DNA of 64,000 nucleotides, taken from positions 1 to 64,000 of the forward strand of contig JAWXUM010000009.1 in NCBI GenBank assembly GCA_044432645.1, in the 5' to 3' direction. The notes beneath the pieces are model-generated. The model searched no databases. It was not told the DNA's origin and worked only from the letters and a program-made list of their open reading frames with translations. The DNA is from SIG603 sp044432645. GTDB lineage: Bacteria; Bacillota; Clostridia; Oscillospirales; Acutalibacteraceae. The translations under genes were made by a program, and so were the position numbers. Shown in pieces: positions 16,612-24,321 of the stretch (position 1 is the first letter of the stretch; each line of letters begins with the position of its first letter).

Positions 16612-17466
16612 TTATAAGTTTGCTTTAATCCACTGAGCATCTTCTTTTAAACAAGCAACTCTGTCTTTGCTTTCGTTGTAGCTTGATTCACGCTCTACAA
16701 CATAAATAACACCGTCGTATTGAGCATCCGCAGCAGCTTTAACAGCTTGCCAGTCAACATTTCCTTTACCTTGAGCAACATTGACATCTTCGTGAGCTTT
16801 TAACATAGCAAGGAATTCAGGAGGTAAAATTGGTTTTCCGTTTTCGTCAAGTTCAAAAGCAGGTCTAGGTTTTGGATTTTTTCTTGAAGAAGGTTCATCT
16901 ACACCCAAAACACCAGCGTTTTCTTTAATATGAACAGCAGCAACTCTGCCAGCATGTTTTGTAATGAACTCAGCAGCGTTCCAACCAGCAGCTGTACACC
17001 AACCACAGTCAAGCTCTATAACAACTGTTTCTGGATTTGTGTATTCAATAAGCCACTCGATAATAGCTTTATCGCCGTCCATTGTGAACTCACTTCTGTG
17101 GTTATGGAAACCAGTTTTTATGCCGTAAGGAGCACATTTTTCGCCAAAAGCGTTAAGTTCATCAGCTAGCTCTTTTGCCTCTTCTTTGTTGCAAAAAGGA
17201 GCTGAAGGAGCGATGATATATTTAACACCAAGTTCTGCAAGGTAAGGTAAATCTTTTTCCATATTTTCAACTCTAACATGTGCAGAACTAGCTGTAACGC
17301 CAGCATCAGCTAAAGCTTTTTTAACAGTTTCAACAGGTAACTCATCGTAACCACCAGCAAATTCAACATATGAATAGCCAATTTCGCCAGCTACTTTAAT
17401 TCTTTCTAAAAAGTCAAGGTCACAATCTCTTGTAAATGAATATAGTTGTACGCCAAATTTTTCCAT
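16612..17466 (-). CDS. Sugar phosphate isomerase/epimerase family protein (AP endonuclease 2-like TIM barrel)
   Basis: 284 residues. Strand-end motifs of the xylose-isomerase-like TIM barrel are visible: FGVQLYSF at the N-terminus, SSAHVRVEN near 61-69, TGFHNHRSEF near 118, IELDCGWC near 150 and VAAVHIKEN near 177, supplying typical metal-ligand His/Glu/Asp. The substrate is unknown. Pairing with the Gfo/Idh/MocA gene upstream suggests joint catabolism of an inositol-like or keto-sugar compound. The ATG at 17466 gives the family's usual start, yet no Shine-Dalgarno sequence precedes it; instead there is an imperfect inverted repeat, AGGTTTAACTT with AAGTTTAAAACCT (17475-17507). Confidence 0.85.
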   Translation of the reverse strand: MEKFGVQLYSFTRDCDLDFLERIKVAGEIGYSYVEFAGGYDELPVETVKKALADAGVTASSAHVRVENMEKDLPYLAELGVKYIIAPSAPFCNKEEAKELADELNAFGEKCAPYGIKTGFHNHRSEFTMDGDKAIIEWLIEYTNPETVVIELDCGWCTAAGWNAAEFITKHAGRVAAVHIKENAGVLGVDEPSSRKNPKPRPAFELDENGKPILPPEFLAMLKAHEDVNVAQGKGNVDWQAVKAAADAQYDGVIYVVERESSYNESKDRVACLKEDAQWIKANL

Positions 17467-17541
17467 AATAATTTATAGGTTTAACTTGCAAATTTAAGTT
17501 TAAAACCTAATCCGCCTTTCAATAATTTGTTTATAGAAATA

Positions 17542-17569
17542 CTGCCCCAACTCGGTCGAGAAGGAGCAG
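17542..17569. repeat. Intergenic hairpin between the oxidoreductase and isomerase genes
   Basis: CTGCCCC (17542-17548) pairs with GGAGCAG (17563-17569) with one mismatch, and CTCG/CGAG pair inside. A T-run follows on the plus strand but not on the minus strand in which the flanking genes are read, so it is more likely an mRNA processing or stability structure than a terminator for this operon. Confidence 0.4.
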
Positions 17570-17583
17570 ATTTTTTCAATTAA

Positions 17584-18699
17584 TTAGTCGTTAAAGTAAA
17601 CAGGTTTGCCTGTTTTTGAAGATTTGTAAATAGCGTCAAGAATTTTTGTTACAACAAAAGCTTGATCAGCAGTTACAAATAGTTCGCCTTCGCCTTTAAG
17701 AGCTTTTACCCAAATTTCTGCTTCATCAGATTTTGGAGCTGGTCCCATAGAGAAACCAGGAATATGAGCTTGAACTTTTCTACCAATGATAGTAGTAGCT
17801 GGTTGACCTGCAACAACATGTGTTAAACGAGCTTGACCAGTAACTGTATCAAGACCACCTTTTGTGCCACAAATACGAGCATTAGCTTGGTTGTTAGCAA
17901 AGTCATCAGAAGCGTTTAATGCCCATGAAGCTTTAAGGTTGATTACACAACCATTTTTCATTTTGATATGTCCAAAAGCTGAATCTTCAACATCATATGT
18001 TTCGTTATTCCAGTTATTTTGTGCACCACGGTGGTCAACTTGTCCTTGAAGTTCAGGAACTAAGCTACCTAGTTTTTCGAAAGAAGTACCAACTACATAA
18101 TCAACTTCATAGTTATTAATTAAGAATAATGTAAAGTCAAGAGCATGAGTACCAATGTCGATAAGTGGACCGCCACCTTGTTTTGATTTATCTGTGAATA
18201 CGCCCCATGTTGGAACGCCACGACGACGAAGATAAGCAGCTTCAGCATAATAAACATCGCCTACATAGCCTTCTTCTACAACTTTTTTAGCAACTTTGTT
18301 CTCTGGGAAGTGACGATATTGATAACCGATAGTTAACATTTTGCCAGTTCTGTCACGAGCTTCAATCATTCTTTTAGCGTCTTCAGTAGTAGCAGCCATA
18401 GGTTTTTCACAAAGAACATGTTTGCCAGCTTCTAAAGCAGCAACAGTAATTTCGCTGTGAGAAATATTAGGTGTTAAAACATGAACAGCCTCAATAGTTG
18501 GGTCAGCTAAAAGCTCTTTATAATCTGTATAAACTTTAGCACCTTCGCAACCATATTCTTTAGCAGCTGTTTCAGCTCTTTCTACAACAAGGTCACAGAA
18601 TGCGCACATATCTACGCCCTCGCACTGTGATACACCTGGGAAGTGTTTTTGATTAGCGATACCACCGCAACCAATGAAACCAATTTTTACATTTGCCAT
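17584..18699 (-). CDS. Gfo/Idh/MocA family NAD(P)-dependent oxidoreductase
   Basis: 371 residues. N-terminal Rossmann fold with GFIGCGGIANQKHFPG, the family motif LCEKPMA near residue 97 carrying the conserved Lys, and the catalytic DIGTHALDFTLF (Asp and His four apart) near 177. Members oxidise or epimerise inositols and sugars. GGAGGAG lies upstream of the ATG. First gene of a two-gene minus-strand unit with the TIM-barrel isomerase 117 bp downstream. The exact substrate cannot be read from sequence. Confidence 0.92.
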   Translation of the reverse strand: MANVKIGFIGCGGIANQKHFPGVSQCEGVDMCAFCDLVVERAETAAKEYGCEGAKVYTDYKELLADPTIEAVHVLTPNISHSEITVAALEAGKHVLCEKPMAATTEDAKRMIEARDRTGKMLTIGYQYRHFPENKVAKKVVEEGYVGDVYYAEAAYLRRRGVPTWGVFTDKSKQGGGPLIDIGTHALDFTLFLINNYEVDYVVGTSFEKLGSLVPELQGQVDHRGAQNNWNNETYDVEDSAFGHIKMKNGCVINLKASWALNASDDFANNQANARICGTKGGLDTVTGQARLTHVVAGQPATTIIGRKVQAHIPGFSMGPAPKSDEAEIWVKALKGEGELFVTADQAFVVTKILDAIYKSSKTGKPVYFND

Positions 18700-18879
18700 G
18701 GGATTCTCCTCCTAAAATATTAGAAATATTTTCATCAAGTCCTACAACTCGATTTTTACACTTACATTGTATAGCAAACTTTCTTAAATGTAAATACCTT
18801 TTTGTTAAATATATATTAAAAATTTTATGTATTTTCTTGTAAACTTATTGCAATCTTCCAACTTTATTCAAATTGCACA

Positions 18880-18909
18880 AAAAAATGGGAGAGTTTTTTA
18901 CATTCTCCC
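18880..18909 (-). terminator. Intrinsic terminator of acpP
   Basis: GGGAGA (18887-18892) pairs with TCTCCC (18904-18909) around an 11-nt loop, followed on the minus strand by a U-run (plus-strand A at 18879-18885). Located 16 bp beyond the acpP stop. Confidence 0.65.
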
Positions 18910-18925
18910 CCACTTTCAAATTCAC

Positions 18926-19153
18926 TTAAATTTGTGATTCTATATATTCTACAATAGCACCAACTGTTTTAATGTTTTCAACTTCTGAATCTGGAACTTC
19001 AATTTCAAATTCATCTTCAATTGACATTAGTAGGTCTACAACATCAAGTGAGTCTGCACCTAAATCATCAGCAAGTGATGTGCTGTTTGTTATTGAATCT
19101 TCTTCAACATCAAATTGGTCGCTTAGTATAGCTTTTAGTTTTTCTAAAATCAT
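18926..19153 (-). CDS. acpP: Acyl carrier protein
   Basis: Carries growing acyl chains in fatty acid synthesis through phosphopantetheine on the Ser of GADSLDVVDL (near residue 36). 75 residues, very acidic, four-helix pattern: standard. AAGGAGG lies 9 nt before the ATG. It is monocistronic here, away from any fab genes, and could alternatively serve another acyl pathway. A short inverted repeat 30-52 bp upstream may be an operator. Confidence 0.93.
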   Translation of the reverse strand: MILEKLKAILSDQFDVEEDSITNSTSLADDLGADSLDVVDLLMSIEDEFEIEVPDSEVENIKTVGAIVEYIESQI

Positions 19154-19182
19154 AAATGGGCCTCCTTAAATTAATTATATTG

Positions 19183-19205
19183 GTAATTATTAAATTGATA
19201 ATTAC
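19183..19205. promoter_or_regulatory. Inverted repeat upstream of acpP, candidate operator
   Basis: GTAATTAT (19183-19190), 7-nt spacer, ATAATTAC (19198-19205). It lies between acpP and the divergent aroE, nearer acpP. It does not clearly match a lipid-regulator consensus I know; listed for its symmetry and location only. Confidence 0.3.
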
Positions 19206-19344
19206 ATTTTGTGGACAATCTTTCAATCTTATGTTACAATTTACAGACAAGTCCTATGCATATATTTTATTTATAACAGCTATCTTTGTCAATAGTATTT
19301 TAGAAATTTTATAAAATTATTTTTAATTAATCGGAGAAATTCAT

Positions 19345-20172
19345 ATGAAAATAGAAAAATTCGCCGTTATTGGTCACCCAATTACGCACACAATGTCACC
19401 TTTTATACATAAAACTCTTTTTAAATTAAGTGGGTACGAACCTGTTTACGACGTTTTGGACATAGAAAATGTTTTAGCTTCTAAACAAATTTTGTCAGCT
19501 TATGACGGTCTTAACGTTACAATTCCGCATAAATCTAATATCATAGAGATTTTAAACGACATTTCACCTAAAGCGTTAAAATTTGGCTCTGTTAATACAG
19601 TTAAAATAGATGACAATAAAATTAGTGGTTTTACGACAGATGCGCAGGGCTGTTTTCAGGCTTTTGAAAACGCTGGCATAAATATAAAAGGAAAAGTTGT
19701 AATTTTAGGCAGTGGTGGCGCAGCTAGAGCCTTAGCTTATGGGCTAGAGGATTATGACGTTGAAATTATAGTAGCAGCTAGAAGCGAAGAAAAAGCGAGG
19801 CTTATTACCGAAAATTTAAACAGTGCACAAGCGATAAATATTGACAAGCTTGAAAAAATTGGTAAAATAGATATATTAATTAATGCAACAAGCGTTGGAA
19901 TGTACCCTAACAAAAACGCCTGTCCTGTAGCAAGTGACATAATCAAAAAAGCTGACACAGTATTTGACGCTGTTTACAACCCTCACGAAACAGTTTTTTT
20001 GCAAACTGCTAAAAAGCTTAACAAAAAAATTGTGTACGGAATTGACATGTTAGTTTTTCAAGCTGTTAAAGCTCACGAAATTTGGTACGGCGCTAGTTTT
20101 AAAAAAGAAGATATACTAAATTTATGCAAAGCATCACAAAAGGAATGCGAAAAAATATTTGGAGTGAAGTAA
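19345..20172 (+). CDS. aroE: Shikimate dehydrogenase
   Basis: NADP-dependent reduction of 3-dehydroshikimate to shikimate. 275 residues. NVTIPHKSNI near residue 60 contains the catalytic Lys, TTDAQG near 98 the paired Asp, GSGGAARALAYG near 121 the nucleotide-binding loop, and NATSVGMYP near 180 the cofactor site. CGGAG precedes the ATG. The stop is immediately followed by the aroK ATG at 20173, so the two form a tight pair that precedes the regulated aromatic operon. Confidence 0.96.
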   Translation: MKIEKFAVIGHPITHTMSPFIHKTLFKLSGYEPVYDVLDIENVLASKQILSAYDGLNVTIPHKSNIIEILNDISPKALKFGSVNTVKIDDNKISGFTTDAQGCFQAFENAGINIKGKVVILGSGGAARALAYGLEDYDVEIIVAARSEEKARLITENLNSAQAINIDKLEKIGKIDILINATSVGMYPNKNACPVASDIIKKADTVFDAVYNPHETVFLQTAKKLNKKIVYGIDMLVFQAVKAHEIWYGASFKKEDILNLCKASQKECEKIFGVK

Positions 20173-20694
20173 ATGAAAATTTTATTATGTGGTTTTATGG
20201 GTTGTGGGAAAACCAGTATAGGAAAAAGAACTGCAAAACTGCTTAATTATAAATTTGTCGACATGGACATATATATAGAAAATAAGGAAAATTTAACGGT
20301 TAAAGAAATTTTCGCTAAAAAAGGGGAAAGCTATTTTAGGGACTTAGAAACTAAAATTTGTGCAGAACTTTGTCAATTTGATAACATAATCATCGCTTCT
20401 GGTGGTGGAACTGTTATGAAAAAAGAAAACATAGAAGTTTTAAATAAAGCTAACTGCAAAATTATTTTTATAGAAGTGCCAATTAAAGCTTTGCAAGAAA
20501 GGCTTAAAAGGGACACAAGACGTCCACTTTTGCAAAGAAATGACCGTAATGAATTCATCGAAAATCTTTATAACGAAAGGTACCCCGTTTACAAAAAAGT
20601 ATGCGATATTACCTTTGACGGTGCAGCTCCAACTATATATTTAGCAAAAAAACTTGCAAGCTTAATAAATAGTCTTGACAACATCCTTTGTTAA
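20173..20694 (+). CDS. aroK: Shikimate kinase
   Basis: Phosphorylates shikimate at O3 with ATP. 173 residues. P-loop GFMGCGKTSIGK near residue 6-17, FVDMDIYIE (Mg and shikimate-binding Asp) near 30, SGGGTVMKK near 78, and lid DTRRPLLQR near 115. Directly abuts aroE with no gap. GGAG sits in the last aroE codons. The 3' end of the gene also contains the -35 and spacer of the downstream aromatic operon promoter (20675-20704). Confidence 0.96.
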   Translation: MKILLCGFMGCGKTSIGKRTAKLLNYKFVDMDIYIENKENLTVKEIFAKKGESYFRDLETKICAELCQFDNIIIASGGGTVMKKENIEVLNKANCKIIFIEVPIKALQERLKRDTRRPLLQRNDRNEFIENLYNERYPVYKKVCDITFDGAAPTIYLAKKLASLINSLDNILC

Positions 20695-20704
20695 GGTGTA
20701 TTAT
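20675..20704 (+). promoter_or_regulatory. Promoter of the attenuated aromatic operon, inside aroK
   Basis: Perfect -35 TTGACA (20675-20680), 18-nt spacer, -10 TATTAT (20699-20704). Predicted transcription start is about 20711, giving a leader of about 210 nt before the terminator and about 247 nt before the DAHP synthase ATG. The -35 and spacer overlap the last codons of aroK, so the operon can be transcribed independently of aroE-aroK. Confidence 0.75.
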
Positions 20705-20738
20705 AGTAAAGTATTAAAATTAAAGAATGGTAAGTAAA

Positions 20739-20843
20739 ATGTCTAAAATATTATTAACAACACGATTTATAAACTTTTTCGGCGCAAACTTTTTTGGTTG
20801 TGCTTATTGGTGTTGTAACAATATATTAGGCTTTGCGCTGTAA
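20739..20843 (+). CDS. Aromatic-rich leader peptide of the DAHP synthase operon
   Basis: A 34-codon open frame just after the predicted transcription start; an alternative in-frame ATG four codons earlier (20727) is possible. Eight codons are aromatic: Phe10, Phe13-14, Phe18-19, Tyr23, Trp24 and Phe32, so all three end products of the pathway are represented (core segment FINFFGANFFGCAYWCC). The ribosome site is weak (GGTAAG region). The stop codon at 20841-20843 directly follows RNA segment 2 of the attenuator. I infer that its translation senses charged aromatic tRNAs; I do not recognise the peptide from any named family. A small membrane peptide is the alternative. Confidence 0.8.
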   Translation: MSKILLTTRFINFFGANFFGCAYWCCNNILGFAL

Positions 20844-20919
20844 CTTTAGTGTGGTAATATAAAATCATAATTAAAGTAAATGATTATTTAAGCAAAGCTA
20901 TAAGGGCTTTGCTTTTTTT
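20780..20919 (+). promoter_or_regulatory. Ribosome-mediated transcription attenuator before DAHP synthase
   Basis: Three competing stems are visible. 1:2 is CGGCGCAAA (20780-20788) with TTTGCGCTG (20832-20840), 9 bp with one G-U. 2:3 is GCTTTGC (20830-20836) with GCAAAGC (20892-20898), extended by a G-U pair: the antiterminator. 3:4 is AAGCAAAGC (20890-20898) with GCTTTGCTT (20906-20914), followed by a U-run to 20919: the terminator. The aromatic codons Phe13 to Trp24 lie at or inside the 1:2 loop. A ribosome stalled there would block 1:2 and allow 2:3 (read-through), while a ribosome reaching the stop codon would mask segment 2 and allow termination. Confidence 0.82.
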
Positions 20920-20957
20920 GCAATTGCCTTTATAGCAATAAAAAGGAGAATGGAATA

Positions 20958-21965
20958 ATGATTATCGTATTAAAAAACAATTTAAAACAAGGACAAATTA
21001 CCGAATTTATCGACAACTTAAACCAAACTTACGGCGTTCAAGTTCACAGAGTAGTTGGTGAACAAAGCACTGTTTTAGGTCTTATAGGCGACACAACAGT
21101 TGTTGACATAGGCTACATTGCTGCACAAGACATTGTTGACACTGTTAAAAGAGTTCAAGAGCCTTACAAAAAAGCTAACCGTAAATTCCACCCAGAAGAC
21201 ACAATTATCACTCTTGATAACGGCACAAAAATTGGTGGTGGCAACATCACTTTAATAGCTGGACCTTGTTCAGTTGAAAGCGAAGAGCAAATTTGTGAAA
21301 TCGCTAAAGCAGTTAAAAAATCTGGTGCAACAATTTTAAGAGGTGGTGCTTTTAAACCAAGAACCTCTCCTTACGCTTTCCAAGGCATGAAAGCAGAGGG
21401 ATTAGAGCTTTTATCTATTGCAAAAAAAGAAACAGGTTTACCAATTGTTTCAGAACTTATGAGTATGCGTGACTACGATTTATTTAGCGATGTTGACATT
21501 ATTCAAGTAGGTGCTAGAAACATGCAAAACTTCGACATGCTTAAAGAACTTGGTAAAGTAAACAAGCCAATTTTGTTAAAACGTGGGCTGTCAAGCACTA
21601 TAGACGAGCTACTTATGAGCGCTGAATACATTATGGCTGGTGGCAACGAAAACGTTATTTTCTGTGAAAGAGGAATTAGAACTTATGAAACTTTCACAAG
21701 AAACACACTAGATGTTTCTGCAGTGCCTATTTTAAGGAAATTAAGCCATTTACCTATTGTTGTTGACCCTAGCCATGCAAGTGGCATAAATTGGCTTGTA
21801 GAGCCTTTAGCTGTTGCAAGTACAGCAGTTGGTGCTGACGGACTTATTATAGAAGTTCACAACAACCCAGCAAAAGCACTTTGCGACGGTGCTCAATCCA
21901 TTACCCCAGCACAATTTGACGAACTTAGCAAAAAAGTATTTAATGTAAAAAATGCTATAAACTAA
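20958..21965 (+). CDS. aroF: 3-Deoxy-7-phosphoheptulonate (DAHP) synthase, AroF/type I-beta
   Basis: First committed step of aromatic biosynthesis: PEP + erythrose-4-phosphate to DAHP. 335 residues. N-terminal ferredoxin-like regulatory domain (about 1-70), as in the Thermotoga-type enzyme where it mediates Tyr/Phe feedback, then the TIM barrel with LIAGPCSVES near 100, GGAFKPRTSPYAFQG near 132 and VDPSHASG near 270. AAAAGGAG precedes the ATG. It is the first gene behind the leader-peptide attenuator, with the terminator ending 38 nt upstream, so both allosteric and attenuation control of this step are likely. Confidence 0.95.
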   Translation: MIIVLKNNLKQGQITEFIDNLNQTYGVQVHRVVGEQSTVLGLIGDTTVVDIGYIAAQDIVDTVKRVQEPYKKANRKFHPEDTIITLDNGTKIGGGNITLIAGPCSVESEEQICEIAKAVKKSGATILRGGAFKPRTSPYAFQGMKAEGLELLSIAKKETGLPIVSELMSMRDYDLFSDVDIIQVGARNMQNFDMLKELGKVNKPILLKRGLSSTIDELLMSAEYIMAGGNENVIFCERGIRTYETFTRNTLDVSAVPILRKLSHLPIVVDPSHASGINWLVEPLAVASTAVGADGLIIEVHNNPAKALCDGAQSITPAQFDELSKKVFNVKNAIN

Positions 21966-21986
21966 TAAACAGAAAGGCTGACCACT

Positions 21987-23063
21987 GTGATTGTTAAAAT
22001 TCAAACCAACGAACCATATGCTGTTATAATTGAAAAAGGCGCTATAGCCAAAACAGGCGAAGTATTATCCAAAATGTACCCAAAAAGCACAAGAATAATG
22101 CTAATCAGCGATACCAACGTTTTCCCAATTTACGGAAGAAGAATTATGAACTCTTTAAGCGAAAAGGGCTTTACAGTTGATAAATTCACTTTTCTAGCTG
22201 GCGAAACTCAAAAAAACATGAACACAGTAAGCGAAATGTACGCAGCTTTAGCCGACAAAGCTTTCACCCGTACCGACCTTGTTTTAGCTGTTGGTGGTGG
22301 CGTAGTTGGCGACATGGCTGGTTTTGCTGCTGCAACCTATTTAAGAGGAATAGACGTAGTGCAAGTACCAACTTCACTTCTTGCTCAAGTTGACTCTAGC
22401 ATAGGTGGAAAAACTGGTGTAGATTTACCTTTTGGCAAAAATTTAGTAGGTGCTTTTCATCAACCTAAACTGGTTATCACAGACCCTATGGTGCTTGAAA
22501 CTCTACCTGACGAATACATGGTTGACGGTTTAGGCGAAGTTGTAAAATACGCTTGTATTTACGACAGTCAGTTGTTTGAAGACTTAGAAAGTGGCAAGGC
22601 TATTGACAATATAGAAGACACTATTTACAAATGTATTGATTGTAAAAGAGAGTTTGTAGAAAACGACACAAAAGATTTTGGACAAAGAATGCTTTTAAAC
22701 TTTGGTCATACTTTTGGTCATGCAATTGAAAAACTTCATAATTTTAAAGAGGTTTCACACGGTAGAGCAGTCGCAATTGGTATGTATTTGGTTACAACCG
22801 TTAGTGAAAGCTTAAACTTAACCGAAAAAGGCACAGCCGACAGAATTAAAGCTTTGCTTATCAAATTAGGGCTACCTTTCGAAGATATAAACGATTTTGA
22901 AAGTATTATCGATGCAACAAAGCTTGACAAAAAATCAGTTGGTAAAATGATAAATCTAATATTCCTTTCTGAAATCGGTAAGGCTTTTATCCACAAAGAA
23001 GAAAGAAATTACTTGATTTTAAAATTTAAAATTTTGATGGGAAGAAAAAGTTCCAATGAGTAA
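21987..23063 (+). CDS. aroB: 3-Dehydroquinate synthase
   Basis: NAD- and metal-dependent cyclisation of DAHP to 3-dehydroquinate. 358 residues. AVGGGVVGDMAGFAAATYLRG near 98-118, PTSLLAQVDSSIGGKTGV near 128, and the metal-ligand His region NFGHTFGHAIE near 238 are all present. Starts at GTG 21987 with AGAAAGG upstream. Its end overlaps aroA by 8 bp, implying coupled translation. The next enzyme of the pathway, 3-dehydroquinate dehydratase (AroQ/AroD), is not in this window. Confidence 0.96.
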   Translation: MIVKIQTNEPYAVIIEKGAIAKTGEVLSKMYPKSTRIMLISDTNVFPIYGRRIMNSLSEKGFTVDKFTFLAGETQKNMNTVSEMYAALADKAFTRTDLVLAVGGGVVGDMAGFAAATYLRGIDVVQVPTSLLAQVDSSIGGKTGVDLPFGKNLVGAFHQPKLVITDPMVLETLPDEYMVDGLGEVVKYACIYDSQLFEDLESGKAIDNIEDTIYKCIDCKREFVENDTKDFGQRMLLNFGHTFGHAIEKLHNFKEVSHGRAVAIGMYLVTTVSESLNLTEKGTADRIKALLIKLGLPFEDINDFESIIDATKLDKKSVGKMINLIFLSEIGKAFIHKEERNYLILKFKILMGRKSSNE

Positions 23064-24321
23064 CGTAATATATAAAAAAGCTGTCAAAGGAGGAAGTATA
23101 ACACTTCCTCCAAGCAAAAGCGTTGCACACAGGGCAATGATATGCGCAGCTTTAGCACAGGGCAACTGCACAGTTTTTAACATAGACAGTAGTAACGACA
23201 TGTTAGCCACAATGAACTTTATAAAAGCGATGGGTAAAGATTTTAACTATGACCCAAAAACTAAAGTTCTTAAAATTTCAAGTGGCACTACTTCACAAAT
23301 CACTAGTGTTGACTGCATAGAGTCAGGCTCAACGCTTCGTTTTATTATACCTATAATGGCTGCTTTAGGCATAAACACCACTTTTACAGGCAGTGGCAGA
23401 CTACCTAAGCGTCCTATAGGCGTGTACACCGAAATCTTAAAGGGAGTAAACACAAAAGGTGTAGGACTTCCTTTTTGCATAAACGGACAACTTCAAAGTG
23501 GAGAATTTAAACTTCGTGGCGACATAAGCTCACAGTTCATAACAGGGCTTTTGTTTGCGCTTCCACTTTTAAAAGGCGACAGCAAAATAATTTTGACAAC
23601 AGAACTTCAATCAGAATCTTATGTTGACATTACGCTTGATGTTATGAAATCTTTTGGAGTTACAGCAACTAGAACCGACTACGGCTACAAGGTTAAGGGT
23701 AATCAAACTTACAAAACTGTTAATTACACCGTCGAGGGCGACTGGTCACAGGCTGCTTTTTTTATAGCTATGGGAGCATTTTCAAAAAATCCCATTAAAC
23801 TAAAAGGATTAAAACTTGACAGCAAACAGGGCGACAAAAAATGTACCGAAGTTTTTGGTAATATGAATATAAAGGTTAATTTTGCAGACGATGAACTCAT
23901 AATTAACAAAGGCGAATTAAAGGCGATTACAGTAAACGTCGGCGATATTCCAGACATGGTTCCAGCGCTTGCCTGCGTTATGGCTTTAGCAAATGGAACA
24001 AGCGAAATAACAAACGCAAAACGGCTTAGAATTAAAGAAAGCGACCGTTTAAGTGCAATTTCAAACGCACTTAACAGTTTGGGGGCAAATGTTACCGAGC
24101 TTGAAGACGGACTTATTATAAAGGGTACAAACAAGCTTATAGGTGGATTTGTTGACGGTTGTAACGACCACCGAATAGTTATGGCTATGGCTTGTTTAAG
24201 AGAAAATTGTCTTAATAATATTGAAGTAACAGACAGCCACAGCATAAATAAATCGTACCCAGATTTTTACAAAGATTATATAAAATTAGGAGGCGAACTT
24301 AATGGCATCGACATGGGGTGA
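23056..24321 (+). CDS. aroA: 3-Phosphoshikimate 1-carboxyvinyltransferase (EPSP synthase)
   Basis: Transfers the enolpyruvyl group of PEP to shikimate-3-phosphate. 421 residues, two inside-out alpha/beta domains. LPPSKSVAHRAMICA near residue 17 binds both substrates, GSGRLPKRPIG near 116 is the phosphate loop and RIKESDRLSAI near 333 is a family signature. The PEP-site segment reads SGSTLRF where Escherichia coli has AGTAMRP; by eye this keeps the Gly96 equivalent but replaces the Thr97 and Pro101 equivalents. Overlaps aroB by 8 bp and aroC by 20 bp. Confidence 0.95.
   Translation: MSNVIYKKAVKGGSITLPPSKSVAHRAMICAALAQGNCTVFNIDSSNDMLATMNFIKAMGKDFNYDPKTKVLKISSGTTSQITSVDCIESGSTLRFIIPIMAALGINTTFTGSGRLPKRPIGVYTEILKGVNTKGVGLPFCINGQLQSGEFKLRGDISSQFITGLLFALPLLKGDSKIILTTELQSESYVDITLDVMKSFGVTATRTDYGYKVKGNQTYKTVNYTVEGDWSQAAFFIAMGAFSKNPIKLKGLKLDSKQGDKKCTEVFGNMNIKVNFADDELIINKGELKAITVNVGDIPDMVPALACVMALANGTSEITNAKRLRIKESDRLSAISNALNSLGANVTELEDGLIIKGTNKLIGGFVDGCNDHRIVMAMACLRENCLNNIEVTDSHSINKSYPDFYKDYIKLGGELNGIDMG

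Noticed and set aside
17542..17569. Member of the GTAGGG-hairpin repeat family
   Set aside because: It lacks the GTAGGG and CCGT edges and its arms match no other copy, so it is listed as an independent hairpin.
20739..20843. Leader frame as a remnant of a longer gene
   Set aside because: No homologous coding signal continues after the stop, and the frame sits precisely between a promoter and competing RNA stems, which fits a leader peptide better.
20705..20957. T-box or TRAP-type control of the aromatic operon
   Set aside because: No T-box sequence (AGGGTGGNACCGCG-like) and no run of GAG/UAG triplets is visible in the leader.
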